The position numbers were made by a program, and so were the translations under genes. 64,000 nucleotides of DNA from Dehalococcoidia bacterium (GTDB lineage Bacteria; Chloroflexota; Dehalococcoidia; Tepidiformales; Tepidiformaceae). The notes under the pieces were generated by a model. The model saw nothing but the letters and a program-made list of their open reading frames with translations, made no database searches and had not been told where the DNA came from. Of the stretch, positions 26,484 to 35,256 are shown in pieces (position 1 is the first letter of the stretch; each line of letters opens with the position of its first letter). Location: assembly GCA_020850615.1 (NCBI GenBank), contig JADZEI010000081.1:1-64000 (forward strand), given 5' to 3'.

Positions 26484-26527
26484 GGCGGCATTCGAAACGC
26501 GGACGGAGCTGCGTTTCGAATGCCGCC
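26484..26527 (-). terminator. Strong hairpin after the CAP-domain gene
   Basis: GGCGGCATTCGAAACGC and its perfect complement form a 17-bp stem with a 10-base loop, 12 bases after the stop of the CAP gene. There is no long T run, so it may work as a factor-independent terminator of the GC-rich kind or as a barrier between the two genes. Confidence 0.7.
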
Positions 26528-26539
26528 TATGGGAGAGCG

Positions 26540-27310
26540 CTAGCGGGGGTTGCGGCCCTTGTCCATGCTCATGCCGATGGGGAGGAGGCCGACCGTGCTG
26601 CCGCCGGGGATGAAGTCCGCGGAGCCCCACTGCTGCCAGTTGCCGTTCGGCAGCTGGTCCCAGGCGGTGTAGCCGTGGATGTCCTTCACGCGGAGCCCGC
26701 CGGGGAGGACGGTGGCGACGTTCCACTGGGCGGGCTTGAGGCCGGCGCTGGCGATGCCGGACGAGGCGAGGCGGAGATCGGTGCCGTCCGTGCCGTCGAA
26801 CTGGGTGCCGAAGTCCGTGACCCAGTACCAGGTGTACATCGAACCGGGGGCGTGGTGGCGGGCGATGCCGACCTGGCGGTAGCGGCCGTCGAGCATGTTG
26901 GCGTTGTGGGAGGGCGAGTTGCGCCAGGCTTCGAAGGCGGCGAGCCCGCTCTGCCAGTTGGTGCCCGCGGCGATGTTCTCGCCGACACCGTGGCTATAGC
27001 CACAGCTGGCCGCGCGCGAGGCGGGCGTCGAACCGGACGGGTCATCGTGGCCGAAGAAGCCGCGGGAACCCATCGACTCGGCGTGGACGACGGAGGCGCG
27101 GGTCAGGTTCGAGGAGATGGTCAGTGGCGGGAGGCCGTTCTGCTCGCGGTAACTGTTGATGAGCAGGTAGAAGGCGACCTCCTCGGGGTCGAGGGCGCCA
27201 TCGACCGCGGCGCAGGCGGCGGTGGTGGCGGAAGCGGAGTTGATGTGGGTAGATGCGGCGAAACCGGTGAGAACCAGGCCCGCCAACGCAACAAAAGCGA
27301 TACGGCGCAT
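26540..27310 (-). CDS. Secreted CAP/SCP-domain protein
   Basis: 256 residues. A signal peptide (RRIAFVALAGLVLTGFAAS) precedes a CAP domain with LLINSYREQNGLPPLTIS, HAESMGSRGFFGHDDP, GENIAAG and WRNSPSHNANML, including the putative histidine/glutamate cavity residues. A C-terminal module of about 85 residues with repeated Trp follows. GAAGGA lies close before the ATG at 27310; an ATG four codons earlier has no ribosome site. A TATACA box at 27353-27358 may be the -10. Role likely extracellular. Confidence 0.88.
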   Translation of the reverse strand: MRRIAFVALAGLVLTGFAASTHINSASATTAACAAVDGALDPEEVAFYLLINSYREQNGLPPLTISSNLTRASVVHAESMGSRGFFGHDDPSGSTPASRAASCGYSHGVGENIAAGTNWQSGLAAFEAWRNSPSHNANMLDGRYRQVGIARHHAPGSMYTWYWVTDFGTQFDGTDGTDLRLASSGIASAGLKPAQWNVATVLPGGLRVKDIHGYTAWDQLPNGNWQQWGSADFIPGGSTVGLLPIGMSMDKGRNPR

Positions 27311-27472
27311 ACAGTCCTTCATCGGGGGCTGGATGCAGTTTCGACAGGCTGGTGTATACGGAAGTCAGAGGATCGTAACCGGAAGGCAAACTGACTTAGC
27401 GCGTACGAGAAATGCGGGAGAACCCCGATCGTGGGGCGTCCGGCAGATTCCCGATGGGGCGCGGTTGGCGCG

Positions 27473-28882
27473 TTATGGCGTGCTGGTGGCGCCGGGCGGA
27501 GGTGGCGGCGGCGGGCCGGGGCGCTGGTTCACCTGGTCCCAGACGACGTTCCCGGCGGCGTCGTAGGCGGCCATTTCCACCGAGTCGCCGATGGTGTCGA
27601 GGGCGATGTAGGCGAAGCGCAGGCGGATGCCGCTGGCAGGCGGGGCCGCGACGGTGTCGAAGGAGAGGGTGGGACCGCCGCCCGTGGTGACCTCGACGAG
27701 GACGGCTCCCGGTGGCAGGCGGAGGTCGAGGGTGTAGGGGCCAACAATGGTTCCATCGGCGGAGACGGTCGTTGCTGCACCGGAACTACCGCGCAGTTCA
27801 GCCGGGTCGGGGCAAGTGTGATTCGTGAGCCTGGTGGTGCCGGCGGTGAAGTAGCCGACGCACCAGTTGCCGTAGGCGCTCTGGTAGGCGCCCATCCCGG
27901 GGACGTTGTTGAGCCAGCCGAAGGGGATGGGGTCGGTGAGCATGGTGCGTTCGCGCTCGGAACGGGCGGCACTTTCGAACACACCGCGCGGAACCCAGCC
28001 GTTGTTCGGGCCGAGCGTGATCGCAGGGTCCGGCGTCAGGAAGAGGCTGGCGCGTTCTGCAAGCGTGGGCTCGGCGCGGCCATCTTCGAGGAGGAGCTCG
28101 ACCTCGACGGAGAGCGGGGCCGCGGCGAACCCGGCCGGCCAGCGGGCATCGACGCCATCCAGCCGCCAGCGGAAGAGCCAGGCGTTGTGACGGTCGTCGT
28201 TGGGGGCGGCCCAGCGGGAGGCACCGTCGGCCGAGTCGTAGTTGATGATGGCGGGGAGCCACCGGACTTCGACGAGCGTGAGCTGGAGGAACGTGACAGG
28301 GGTTATGTAGTGAGCGGCGATGTCCGGATGTGCGAGGAGCTCGATGGCGCGGGTTTCGGCGGCGCGGTAGGCATCGGAGGGGGACCAGGTTGCGCCGGCG
28401 GGCGCCGCCGGGAGGGTGGCGTGGGGCAGGGGCGGCACGCTGCTCGGGGAGACCTGCGGCGTCGCGGTCGTGAGCTGCCAGGCGATGGCGGAGGGCGTGG
28501 CGTCGCCAGGGCCCTCGGTCGCAGCGCGGGTGGCGATCGCTACTGTGCCCACGGCCACGCCAGCAACGCCAACGACGGCGACCACGGCGGAGGCGGCCGC
28601 GACGGGCTTGAGGGAGGTGAGGGAGGTGAGGGCAGCGGCGCCGGCGAGCCAGCGGCCGAGCCGCGCGACCGGGCGGCGCTCCGCCTGCCATGCGTCGACC
28701 AGCTCGTCGCGGGAGGTGACGGCGAAGCGGTCGAGGAGCTCGCTGACATGCCACTTGGCGCCGTCGAGGCTGATGCCGAGGGCCTCGGCGATCTCGCCGT
28801 TGGTGTGGCCGCGGGCGAGGAGGTCGAGGACCTCGCGCTGGCGCGACGTGAGTGGCGGCTCTCCGGTGCGTGTCCGTCCCAT
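27473..28882 (-). CDS. Membrane-tethered protein with cytoplasmic LuxR-type HTH
   Basis: 469 residues. Residues 9-65 are a GerE/LuxR helix-turn-helix (LTSRQREVLDLLARGHTNGEIAEALGIS). A span near 95-117 is followed by an extracellular region of about 350 residues ending in Pro-rich PPPPPPPGATSTP. The order suggests a one-component regulator that reads an outside signal and binds DNA from the membrane, like ToxR/CadC proteins but with a LuxR head. No receiver domain. The outside region is not recognised. Confidence 0.8.
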   Translation of the reverse strand: MGRTRTGEPPLTSRQREVLDLLARGHTNGEIAEALGISLDGAKWHVSELLDRFAVTSRDELVDAWQAERRPVARLGRWLAGAAALTSLTSLKPVAAASAVVAVVGVAGVAVGTVAIATRAATEGPGDATPSAIAWQLTTATPQVSPSSVPPLPHATLPAAPAGATWSPSDAYRAAETRAIELLAHPDIAAHYITPVTFLQLTLVEVRWLPAIINYDSADGASRWAAPNDDRHNAWLFRWRLDGVDARWPAGFAAAPLSVEVELLLEDGRAEPTLAERASLFLTPDPAITLGPNNGWVPRGVFESAARSERERTMLTDPIPFGWLNNVPGMGAYQSAYGNWCVGYFTAGTTRLTNHTCPDPAELRGSSGAATTVSADGTIVGPYTLDLRLPPGAVLVEVTTGGGPTLSFDTVAAPPASGIRLRFAYIALDTIGDSVEMAAYDAAGNVVWDQVNQRPGPPPPPPPGATSTP

Positions 28883-28954
28883 GGGTGAAGCTTGCCGCAA
28901 TGCCGGCGTGTTGTCCCTACCCGAGGCGAGACATAAGCGACGGATCTGCGGGGT

Positions 28955-29524
28955 TTACCGAACGGTATAGGTGAGGCGGATGGTGAACGTGCCCGTGGGG
29001 GTGTCGGGGAGGGCGAACGGGCTGTCGACCGGGGAGTCCCACCAGTCGATGGCTTCTTCGACAACGTAGGTACCGGCGCGAAGGCGGAGCGGACCCACCT
29101 CCGGGAACACCATGAGCGGGTATGCGTGGTCGCGGCCGGGTTCGACGCGGATGAGCTGGAGGTCGGCGGTGCAGGCCTGGAGGACGAGGTCCCGCTCGTC
29201 GTCCCACTGGGCGCCGCAGCCGCGGCCGGCGAGCACGAGGTGGCCGTCACCCTGCTCGACGTGATGGACGAAGCGTGCGTCTTCGAAGACCACCGCGGCT
29301 TCGCCCGCCCAGCTCACGCGGAGCTCGTGCGCCAGGTGTCCGTCGGCGGTGGTGGTGAACGCACCGGGCTCCGCGTGGGCAGTGGCGCCGGGCTCGAGGA
29401 TCTCGGCCTCGACGGTGACGGTGAGTTCGGTCGGCTTATCGTCGTTGTCGTCGCCGCCGCAGCTGGACAGCATGAGCGTTATGGCAAGCATCGGGGCGAG
29501 GAGGAAGACGGGGCGGAGGTGCAT
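28955..29524 (-). CDS. Lipoprotein of unknown function
   Basis: 189 residues. A signal peptide ends in the lipobox LSSC-G (cysteine 22), then an acidic DDNDDK linker and a beta-rich domain. GGGAG lies 8 bases before the ATG. The region AGTYVVEEAIDWWDSP may face ligands, but no family is recognised. It lies just upstream, on the same strand, of the membrane-tethered regulator and could be its partner. Confidence 0.8.
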   Translation of the reverse strand: MHLRPVFLLAPMLAITLMLSSCGGDDNDDKPTELTVTVEAEILEPGATAHAEPGAFTTTADGHLAHELRVSWAGEAAVVFEDARFVHHVEQGDGHLVLAGRGCGAQWDDERDLVLQACTADLQLIRVEPGRDHAYPLMVFPEVGPLRLRAGTYVVEEAIDWWDSPVDSPFALPDTPTGTFTIRLTYTVR

Positions 29525-29629
29525 CGGGCACTCCCGGGGGTTTGGATGCGTACCAGCATGGCGCGGTGGGGCGGAGTTGTCAGCGGCGGGACGGGGCGGG
29601 AGTTCGGGCCGGGCGGCCGGAGCGCGCGG

Positions 29630-30568
29630 TCAGGAGCCGCTGACGACGAGGATGATCCCGATGACGCAGATGACCGTGCCCAGCAGCATCGCGCCGGTGA
29701 GCCGCTCCTTGAGGAAGATGACCGAGAGGGGGAGGGCCATGAGCGGCGAGACAGACGAGAGGATGGTGGCGCGGGCGGCGCCGGCCTCGCCGATCGAGTA
29801 GACGTAGGCGAGGCTGCCGAAGGCGGTGCCGACGACACCGAGGGCGACGATGGCGGCGAGGCGGCGGCGGTCGGAGAAGGGCTCGATGAGCTCGCGCGGC
29901 ATGGTGGCGACGGCGAAGACGACGAGGCCAGCGGCGCCGGCGGGCGTGCGGAGGCTCGCGGCGGCGACGCTGCCGAGGTCCCCGCGGCCGTGTGCGAGCC
30001 AGAGCGTCGCGATGGTCCAGAGGATGCCGACGACGACGATGATGGCGTAGCCGCGGACGACCTGGTCGCTGCGGAGACGCGCGACGAGACCGCGGTCCAT
30101 GGGGATCTCGGACTCGGGAGCGGGGCCGGGGGCGGCGGTCACGGCGCGGGCGCGGACGATGACCCAGATGCCGGCGCCGACCAGGAGGGTGCCGACGACC
30201 TGGATCGGCCCGAACGGCTCATCGAGGAGGACGACGCCGCCGAGGACGGTGAGGGAGATGAACAGCGTCATCGAGACGGTGAACGCGCGCTGCACGCCAA
30301 GCATGCCGAGGGTGTAGATGTAGATGGTGTCGCCGAGAGCGTAGGCGACGAGGCCGCTGCCGAGCATGGCGATGACGGACGACATGGTGGCGTCGGTGAG
30401 CTCGCCGGCGTCGCCGAGAAGGACGAGGGCGACGAAGAGGAGGATCGACCCGGCGGCGAGCTTGATGGCGCTGAGCACGATCGGCGAGGTGCGGACGGCG
30501 ATCGAGGCCATGGCCACGCTCGTCCCGGACCATGTCAGCGCGGCGACGAGCGCGGCGGCTTCACCCAT
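29630..30568 (-). CDS. EamA/DMT-superfamily transporter
   Basis: 312 residues, ten spans in two EamA repeats. LLDEPFGPIQVVGTLLVGAGIWVIV ends the first repeat and LKERLTGAMLLGTVICVIGIILV the second. Members carry amino acids or other small metabolites; the substrate is unknown. No ribosome site precedes the ATG, but TAGGAT is 8 bases upstream, which suggests a leaderless mRNA. Confidence 0.9.
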   Translation of the reverse strand: MGEAAALVAALTWSGTSVAMASIAVRTSPIVLSAIKLAAGSILLFVALVLLGDAGELTDATMSSVIAMLGSGLVAYALGDTIYIYTLGMLGVQRAFTVSMTLFISLTVLGGVVLLDEPFGPIQVVGTLLVGAGIWVIVRARAVTAAPGPAPESEIPMDRGLVARLRSDQVVRGYAIIVVVGILWTIATLWLAHGRGDLGSVAAASLRTPAGAAGLVVFAVATMPRELIEPFSDRRRLAAIVALGVVGTAFGSLAYVYSIGEAGAARATILSSVSPLMALPLSVIFLKERLTGAMLLGTVICVIGIILVVSGS

Positions 30569-30576
30569 GGGACGGC

Positions 30577-30582
30577 ATCCTA
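30577..30582 (-). promoter_or_regulatory. -10 box TAGGAT, likely leaderless promoter
   Basis: Lies 8 bases before the DMT transporter start, with no Shine-Dalgarno in between. Confidence 0.5.
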
Positions 30583-30594
30583 CGCGCCGGGGCG

Positions 30595-31071
30595 TTAGCC
30601 GGAAGGGGCGGGCGGGATGAGGATGAGGGGATCGCCGGCGCGGACGACGCCGCTTTCGAGCACGGCCGCCCGGAGGCCGCCGCGGCCGGCCAGATCGTGG
30701 TACAGGCCGGGCCGGGTGAGCGTCTCGAGGTAGCGGCAGGGGTCGCAGGGGCGGACGCCGCGGAGGACGGCCGTGCCGAGGCGGAAGTCGCGGCCGACGA
30801 GCGTGGCGAGACCGACGCCCGTGGTGACGATGTTGCGCCGGAGGTGGCGTGGGTCGAGGCCGAGCTCGCACACGAGCTCGGCTTCGACGAGGGTGAGTTG
30901 CTGGTCCGGCCAGCGGGGGTCGCTCCAGTGGCCGGTGCCCAGGACGTAGCGGTCGCCTTCGATGCCGCGGCCGGCGACGAGCCGGGCGGCATCGAGCTCG
31001 ACGATGGGTTCGCCCGCCGCCGGGGCGACCAGGAGATGGACGACCGTGCCGGCGGGCGAGGTGTCCTCCAT
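30595..31071 (-). CDS. MOSC-domain protein
   Basis: 158 residues. Beta-barrel MOSC fold with GIEGDRY, QLTLVEAE and the conserved cysteine segment RGVRPCDPCRYLE, the likely sulfur-carrying position. MOSC proteins transfer sulfur or reduce N-hydroxylated compounds with molybdenum cofactor. Short stand-alone members such as this are YiiM-like. Its start lies 8 bases after the stop of the esterase gene, so the two are probably co-transcribed. Confidence 0.88.
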   Translation of the reverse strand: MEDTSPAGTVVHLLVAPAAGEPIVELDAARLVAGRGIEGDRYVLGTGHWSDPRWPDQQLTLVEAELVCELGLDPRHLRRNIVTTGVGLATLVGRDFRLGTAVLRGVRPCDPCRYLETLTRPGLYHDLAGRGGLRAAVLESGVVRAGDPLILIPPAPSG

Positions 31072-31079
31072 CGCGCTGC

Positions 31080-32027
31080 TCAGGCGCGGAGGACGTGGGC
31101 GAGCCAGGTCTCCATGTCGGCGCGGGCGCGGCGGGCGAGGGCGGTGCCGGGGAGGAGCGCGTCGAAGCCGTGGGGGCCGCCGGGGTAGACGTGGAGCTCG
31201 GTCGGGACGCCCGCATGGGTCAGGCGGAGGGCGTAGTCGATGTCCTCATCGAGGAAGCCATCGAGGGCGCCGACGGTGATGAGCGCCTGGGGCAGGCCGT
31301 CGAGCTCGCGGGCGCGGGCGGCGGCGGCGTAGATGGGCACATCGCCGCCCACGAGGTCGCCGAGGTACGCGGCCCAGCCGGCCTTGTTCGAAGCCGGCGA
31401 CCAGATGGGCACCTCCCAGCCGCTGGAGACGGAGGTCATGCGGTCGTCGATCATCGGGTAGATGAGGAGCTGGAAGGCGAGCGGGATCTTGCCGCGGTCG
31501 CGCGTGAGCAACGCCAGGCCGGCGGCGAGCCCGCCACCAGCGGAGGCGCCGCCGATGCCGAGGTGGGCGGTGTCGATGCCGAGGGTCGCGGCGTTTTCGT
31601 GGACCCAGGCGAGGCCGGCGTACGCGTCTTCGAGCGGGCCGGGGTACGGCGTCTCGGGTGCGAGCCGGTATTCGACCGAGATGCCGATGCAGTTGAGCGC
31701 GGGGCACCACTTGTCGAAGCGGAGGTCGTCCATCTCGTGGGAGCCGAAGACGTAGCCGCCGCCGTGCATCCAGTAGATGGCCGGGAGGGGGCCCTGCTGG
31801 CCGGCGGGCCGGTGGACGCGGAGGGCGACATCGGGCGCGCCATCCGGGCCGGGGACGGTGTAGTCGGTGCGCTCGACGGCGTCGGAGAGCTGCGACTGGA
31901 TGGTGGCGAGCTGGGCCAGGCGGGTTTCGCGCATGGCCGGGACCTGGTCGAAAGTGAAGCCGTTCATCTGGGGGACGGACTTCAGGGCTTCGCGAATGTC
32001 GGGGTCGAGGAGGGAATCAACGTCCAT
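31080..32027 (-). CDS. Alpha/beta hydrolase, hormone-sensitive-lipase family esterase
   Basis: 315 residues. Oxyanion motif HGGGYVFGS, nucleophile in GGASAGGG, acid in GALDGFLDED and histidine in GPHGFD make a complete catalytic set of family IV esterases. The RLAPETPYP segment is typical. It hydrolyses short-chain esters. GGAG lies 9 bases before the ATG. Confidence 0.92.
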   Translation of the reverse strand: MDVDSLLDPDIREALKSVPQMNGFTFDQVPAMRETRLAQLATIQSQLSDAVERTDYTVPGPDGAPDVALRVHRPAGQQGPLPAIYWMHGGGYVFGSHEMDDLRFDKWCPALNCIGISVEYRLAPETPYPGPLEDAYAGLAWVHENAATLGIDTAHLGIGGASAGGGLAAGLALLTRDRGKIPLAFQLLIYPMIDDRMTSVSSGWEVPIWSPASNKAGWAAYLGDLVGGDVPIYAAAARARELDGLPQALITVGALDGFLDEDIDYALRLTHAGVPTELHVYPGGPHGFDALLPGTALARRARADMETWLAHVLRA

Positions 32028-32164
32028 GTCGGGGGAGCTCCGTTCGGTCTGTTCGGGAGGGGATAGTAGAGGGGAACGGGTGGGCTGGGGAAGTGGAGGG
32101 GCGCGTGGCGGGCGGGCGCGGTACATTCGAGACACCGGGCGGCAACGTTCGTGAGGAGGGGAGC

Positions 32165-32803
32165 ATGGCGCGACGCCGGACGGAGCCGACGGACGCGGAG
32201 CCCGCATCGCGCGGGGTGGTGGCGGAAGCGACGGCGCGGGTGGAAGCGGCCGCGCAGGCGGTGCTCGCGCTGCAGGAGGAGCTCCAGGTCGACCCCGAGG
32301 CGCTGATCGCGGGGCAGCAGGAGCTGATCGACAACTTCGCGCTCATGCTCGAACAGCAGGCGGCGGTGCTGCGCGGGCAGCCAGCGCTGCTGAGCAACCA
32401 GCGGACGATGATCGAGAACCAGGAAGCGTTCCTGAAGAACCAGCACACGCTCCTGGGGAACCAGCCGACGCTGCTGAGCAACCAGCGGACGATGATCGGC
32501 AACCAGGAGGCGTTCCTGCGGAACCAAGAGCGGCTGCTGAGCAACCAGCCGACGCTGATCGCGAACCAGAAGACGATGCTCAACAGCCAGGAGAGCATCA
32601 TGAAGTCGCAGGAGAAGGTGCTGGCGACGCAGGCGGTGATCGCGTCGCGCCAGGCGATGCTGCTGAACGCGATCGACAGCCTGGTCCAGGCCTACCAGGA
32701 GGTGGCACCGCGGCTGGCGGCGATGGCGGAGCAGCTGCCGGCGGCTACGGTGGCGGAGGCGCCAGCAACCCGGGTTCCGCGCCGGCGCAGCACAGGCGGG
32801 TGA
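32165..32803 (+). CDS. NQ-heptad repeat protein
   Basis: 212 residues. From about residue 75 to 170 the chain repeats every seven residues as NQxxLLx (NQRTMIE, NQEAFLK, NQHTLLG, NQPTLLS and so on), about twelve to fourteen copies decaying towards the C-terminus. Asn-Gln and two adjacent hydrophobics hold fixed places, so a regular long helix bundle or coil is likely. No signal peptide or span. AGGAGGGG precedes the ATG, and TACATT at 32122-32127 may be the -10. I do not recognise a named family. Confidence 0.75.
   Translation: MARRRTEPTDAEPASRGVVAEATARVEAAAQAVLALQEELQVDPEALIAGQQELIDNFALMLEQQAAVLRGQPALLSNQRTMIENQEAFLKNQHTLLGNQPTLLSNQRTMIGNQEAFLRNQERLLSNQPTLIANQKTMLNSQESIMKSQEKVLATQAVIASRQAMLLNAIDSLVQAYQEVAPRLAAMAEQLPAATVAEAPATRVPRRRSTGG
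32387..32554 (+). repeat. 84-bp tandem repeat inside the heptad gene
   Basis: 32387-32470 and 32471-32554 are near-identical 84-base units, each four heptads long, beginning ctgctgagcaaccagcggac. A third unit begins and diverges. Recent duplication is the simple explanation. Confidence 0.85.
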
Positions 32804-32831
32804 TCAGCCGAGGGGGGACGGGGCGGACGGA

Positions 32832-33032
32832 CTACGCGGAGGCGGCGATGTAGACGAGCTGGCCGGGGTATTCGGCGGACGCGCGCCAGAGGATTTCGTG
32901 CGCGGGGATGGAGCCGGGGTAGTGGCGCAGGAGGGTGCGGTGGCCGCCGGGCACGACCTGTTGCAGCAGCCAGCGCTGGGTGATGCGGGAGAGCTGCAGG
33001 ACGGAGCTATTCGGTTCGTTCGACTGGTACAT
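32832..33032 (-). CDS. Small 66-residue unknown protein
   Basis: The frame reads MYQSNEPNSSVLQLSRITQ, then WLLQQVV, then ILWRASAEYPGQLVYIA. The amino-acid mix is that of a folded protein, unlike antisense frames. No good ribosome site. The palindrome at 33053-33066 lies 20 bases upstream and may control it. Function unknown. Confidence 0.55.
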   Translation of the reverse strand: MYQSNEPNSSVLQLSRITQRWLLQQVVPGGHRTLLRHYPGSIPAHEILWRASAEYPGQLVYIAASA

Positions 33033-33052
33033 CGCACTTCGCCCGGACAAGC

Positions 33053-33066
33053 TTACCGAAAGGTAA
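33053..33066. promoter_or_regulatory. TTACC-GAAA-GGTAA inverted repeat
   Basis: A perfect 5-bp inverted repeat around GAAA just upstream of the 66-residue gene, where an operator would sit. A similar TACCG-AA-CGGTA occurs near 28957 in the end of the lipoprotein gene. Confidence 0.4.
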
Positions 33067-33139
33067 CACATTCTGAGGGGGGACTTTACGAAGCGCGTGT
33101 TAAGAACAGTGGATCGCGCGTATTCGGCCGGTGGCGGGA

Positions 33140-33883
33140 TCAGTCGCTCCAGCCGCCGCTGTAGGAGAAGAACTGCCCGGTCTGGAAGCGCGAGCGGCCA
33201 TCGAGAAGCACGGCGGTGAACTCGGCGAGCTCGTCCATGGTTCCGAGGCGGCGGAGGGGGACCTGGGCCTCGATCCGGGCGCGGCGCTCGGGGTCGTCGG
33301 CGCGGTTGGCCTGGATGAAGCCGGGGAAGTCCATGAAATTCGTGCCGATGGCGTTCACGGTCACGCCGTAGCGGGCGTATTCGAGGCCGACGGCGCGGAC
33401 GAGGGCGTTGGCACCCGCGCGGGTGGCGCCGTAGAGGGAGACGCGCGGCTCGGGGCGGGCGCCGGTGGCACTGGTGAAGACGACGACCTGGCCGCTCTGC
33501 TGCTCGACCATCGGCGGGAGGACGGCCTTGAGGCCGTAATAGACCTCGTCGAGGTTGGCACGCTTCACGCGCTCCCAGTCTTCGACGCTGCTATCGAGGA
33601 AGGGGCCGAGGACGATACGGCCGGTGACCAGGCAGGCAGCGTCGAGGCGGCCGAAGCCTTCGAGCGCGGCCTGGACGAGGGCGTTGTTGCCTTCGGCAGT
33701 GGCCTGGTGGGCGCGTTCGACGACCAGGAGCTCGGTGCCGGCGGCGCGGAGCTCTTCGACCAGCGCCGCATCGGGCGCGTGGAGCACGAGACGGTGGCCG
33801 GAGCGGGCGAGCACGCGCGCGAGGGCGGGGCCGACGTAGTGGGCGGCGGTGGTGATGAGGGCGACGGGTGCGGTGCCGGTCAT
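33140..33883 (-). CDS. Atypical SDR-family protein (Lys to Arg in active site)
   Basis: 247 residues with the overall SDR pattern: helix LARVLARSG, VTVNAIGTNF, and a C-terminal GQFFSYSGGW. Key places differ. The glycine-rich TGxxxGxG is TTAAHYVG, the NNAG is ACLVTG, and the catalytic set is Ser138, Tyr151 and Arg155 instead of Lys. AGGAG fixes the start. Similar atypical SDRs occur, for example halohydrin dehalogenases with Ser-Tyr-Arg and an altered cofactor site. That is a real alternative to reductase function. Confidence 0.85.
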   Translation of the reverse strand: MTGTAPVALITTAAHYVGPALARVLARSGHRLVLHAPDAALVEELRAAGTELLVVERAHQATAEGNNALVQAALEGFGRLDAACLVTGRIVLGPFLDSSVEDWERVKRANLDEVYYGLKAVLPPMVEQQSGQVVVFTSATGARPEPRVSLYGATRAGANALVRAVGLEYARYGVTVNAIGTNFMDFPGFIQANRADDPERRARIEAQVPLRRLGTMDELAEFTAVLLDGRSRFQTGQFFSYSGGWSD

Positions 33884-33965
33884 GTCGTGCTCCTGGGCCG
33901 GGGTTGGCGCGTATCGTAGCGGGGCGCTGCCGAACGTGCCGAACCGGATGAGCTGACCGGGGCCG

Positions 33966-35027
33966 CTACGCGCCGGCGTGCGCGCGAACCGCGGGAATGA
34001 CCTGCGCGGCGAAGCGCTCCATGCAGGCGAAGAGCTTCGGCGTGGAGATGCCGCCGAGGCTGAAGTAGCTCCAGTAGTGGTCCATCTTCACGGCGTCGTA
34101 GAGGCGGCAGATGCGCTCGGCGACGGCGTCCGGGGAGCCGCACTTGGCGTTCGTGCGGACCATCTTTTCGTAGACGTCACTGTGGGTGCTCTTGCGGACG
34201 CCGGCGGCGACGCCCTCAAGCTCGGTGCCGGCGTAGACCTCGGGGCGCACTTCGTTCGCGACGAGGCGCATGTAGGCCATGTAGTGGGCTTCGAACTCGG
34301 CTTCCGCGGCGGCGTCCGATTCGCCGATGTAGGTGTGCTGGCCGGCGGAGACGTGGAACGCGGCGGGGTCCCGGCCGGAGGCGGGGAGGCCTTCGCGGTA
34401 AGCATCGGCGAGGGGGGCGAAGGCCTCGGCGGGCCCGAGGACGGACGGCAGGGCGAGGTGGAAGCCTTCGTTTGCGGCGAAAAGCACGGAGTCGAGCCCG
34501 CGGCCGCCGCCGATCCAGAGGGGCGGGTGCGGCTGCTGCACGGGCCGCGGCTGGAGGTCGACGCCCGGGACATGTCGGAACTGGCCGTCGTAGGTGAAGG
34601 GCGACTCGCTCCAGGCGCCGCGGACGATGCGGGCGCACTCTTCCTGGCGGGCGCGGGACTCGGCGTAGTCCTGGTTGAAGCCGCGATAGCCCTGGAGGTA
34701 GAGCCCGCGGCCGAGGACGAGATCGACGCGCCCGCCGCTGACGACATCGAGCATGGCGTAGTCTTCGGCGAGGCGGATGGGGTCGTGGTGCACGCCGAGG
34801 GCGACGCCGGTGCCGATGCGGATGCGGGAGGTGCGGGCGGCGATGGCGGCGAGGAGCGGCACGGGGTGGGGGCAGATGTAGTGGGAGAAGTGGTGCTCGC
34901 CGATCCAGTAGGTATCGAAGCCGAGCTGTTCGGCAAGAACGGCCTCTTCGATGACCTGGCGGTAGCGGTCTTCCTGGCTCATGGCGCCGGGGTACCAATC
35001 GACGAGATTGAGGATCCCTATCTGCAT
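33966..35027 (-). CDS. LLM-class flavin-dependent oxidoreductase
   Basis: 353 residues of the luciferase fold. YWIGEHHFSHYICPHP, AEDYAMLDVVSGGRVDLVLGRGLYLQGY and PPLWIGGG are characteristic. It differs from the second LLM protein of this window, so the two are separate lineages. The ATG lacks a ribosome site, but TACACT stands 7 bases upstream, the leaderless pattern. Substrate unknown. Confidence 0.9.
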   Translation of the reverse strand: MQIGILNLVDWYPGAMSQEDRYRQVIEEAVLAEQLGFDTYWIGEHHFSHYICPHPVPLLAAIAARTSRIRIGTGVALGVHHDPIRLAEDYAMLDVVSGGRVDLVLGRGLYLQGYRGFNQDYAESRARQEECARIVRGAWSESPFTYDGQFRHVPGVDLQPRPVQQPHPPLWIGGGRGLDSVLFAANEGFHLALPSVLGPAEAFAPLADAYREGLPASGRDPAAFHVSAGQHTYIGESDAAAEAEFEAHYMAYMRLVANEVRPEVYAGTELEGVAAGVRKSTHSDVYEKMVRTNAKCGSPDAVAERICRLYDAVKMDHYWSYFSLGGISTPKLFACMERFAAQVIPAVRAHAGA

Positions 35028-35034
35028 GCGCGGG

Positions 35035-35040
35035 AGTGTA
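35035..35040 (-). promoter_or_regulatory. -10 box TACACT, likely leaderless promoter
   Basis: Lies 7 bases before the LLM gene start, with no Shine-Dalgarno. Confidence 0.5.
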
Positions 35041-35140
35041 CGCAGGGCAGCTACTGCACGCGAAGCGGCGAGGCGCGGCGGGGCGATGTCGCGGGTTAAT
35101 TGAGCAGAATGACCGGGAGGGGACGCGGGGAGTTGGGGCG

Positions 35141-35217
35141 TGGTGGGCGATACTGGATTCGAACCAGTGACCTCTGCGATGTCAACGCAGCGCTCTAACC
35201 ATCTGAGCTAACCGCCC
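35141..35217 (-). tRNA. tRNA-Val (anticodon GAC)
   Basis: Reverse strand cloverleaf. GGGCGGT pairs with ATCGCCC (one G-U), the anticodon stem CTGCG/CGCAG holds loop TTGACAT with GAC, and the T arm is ACTGG-TTCGAAT-CCAGT. CCA is encoded. Confidence 0.95.
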
Positions 35218-35256
35218 ACGCGGGAGTGTTACGTTACCGCGCACGGGCGATTCGCG

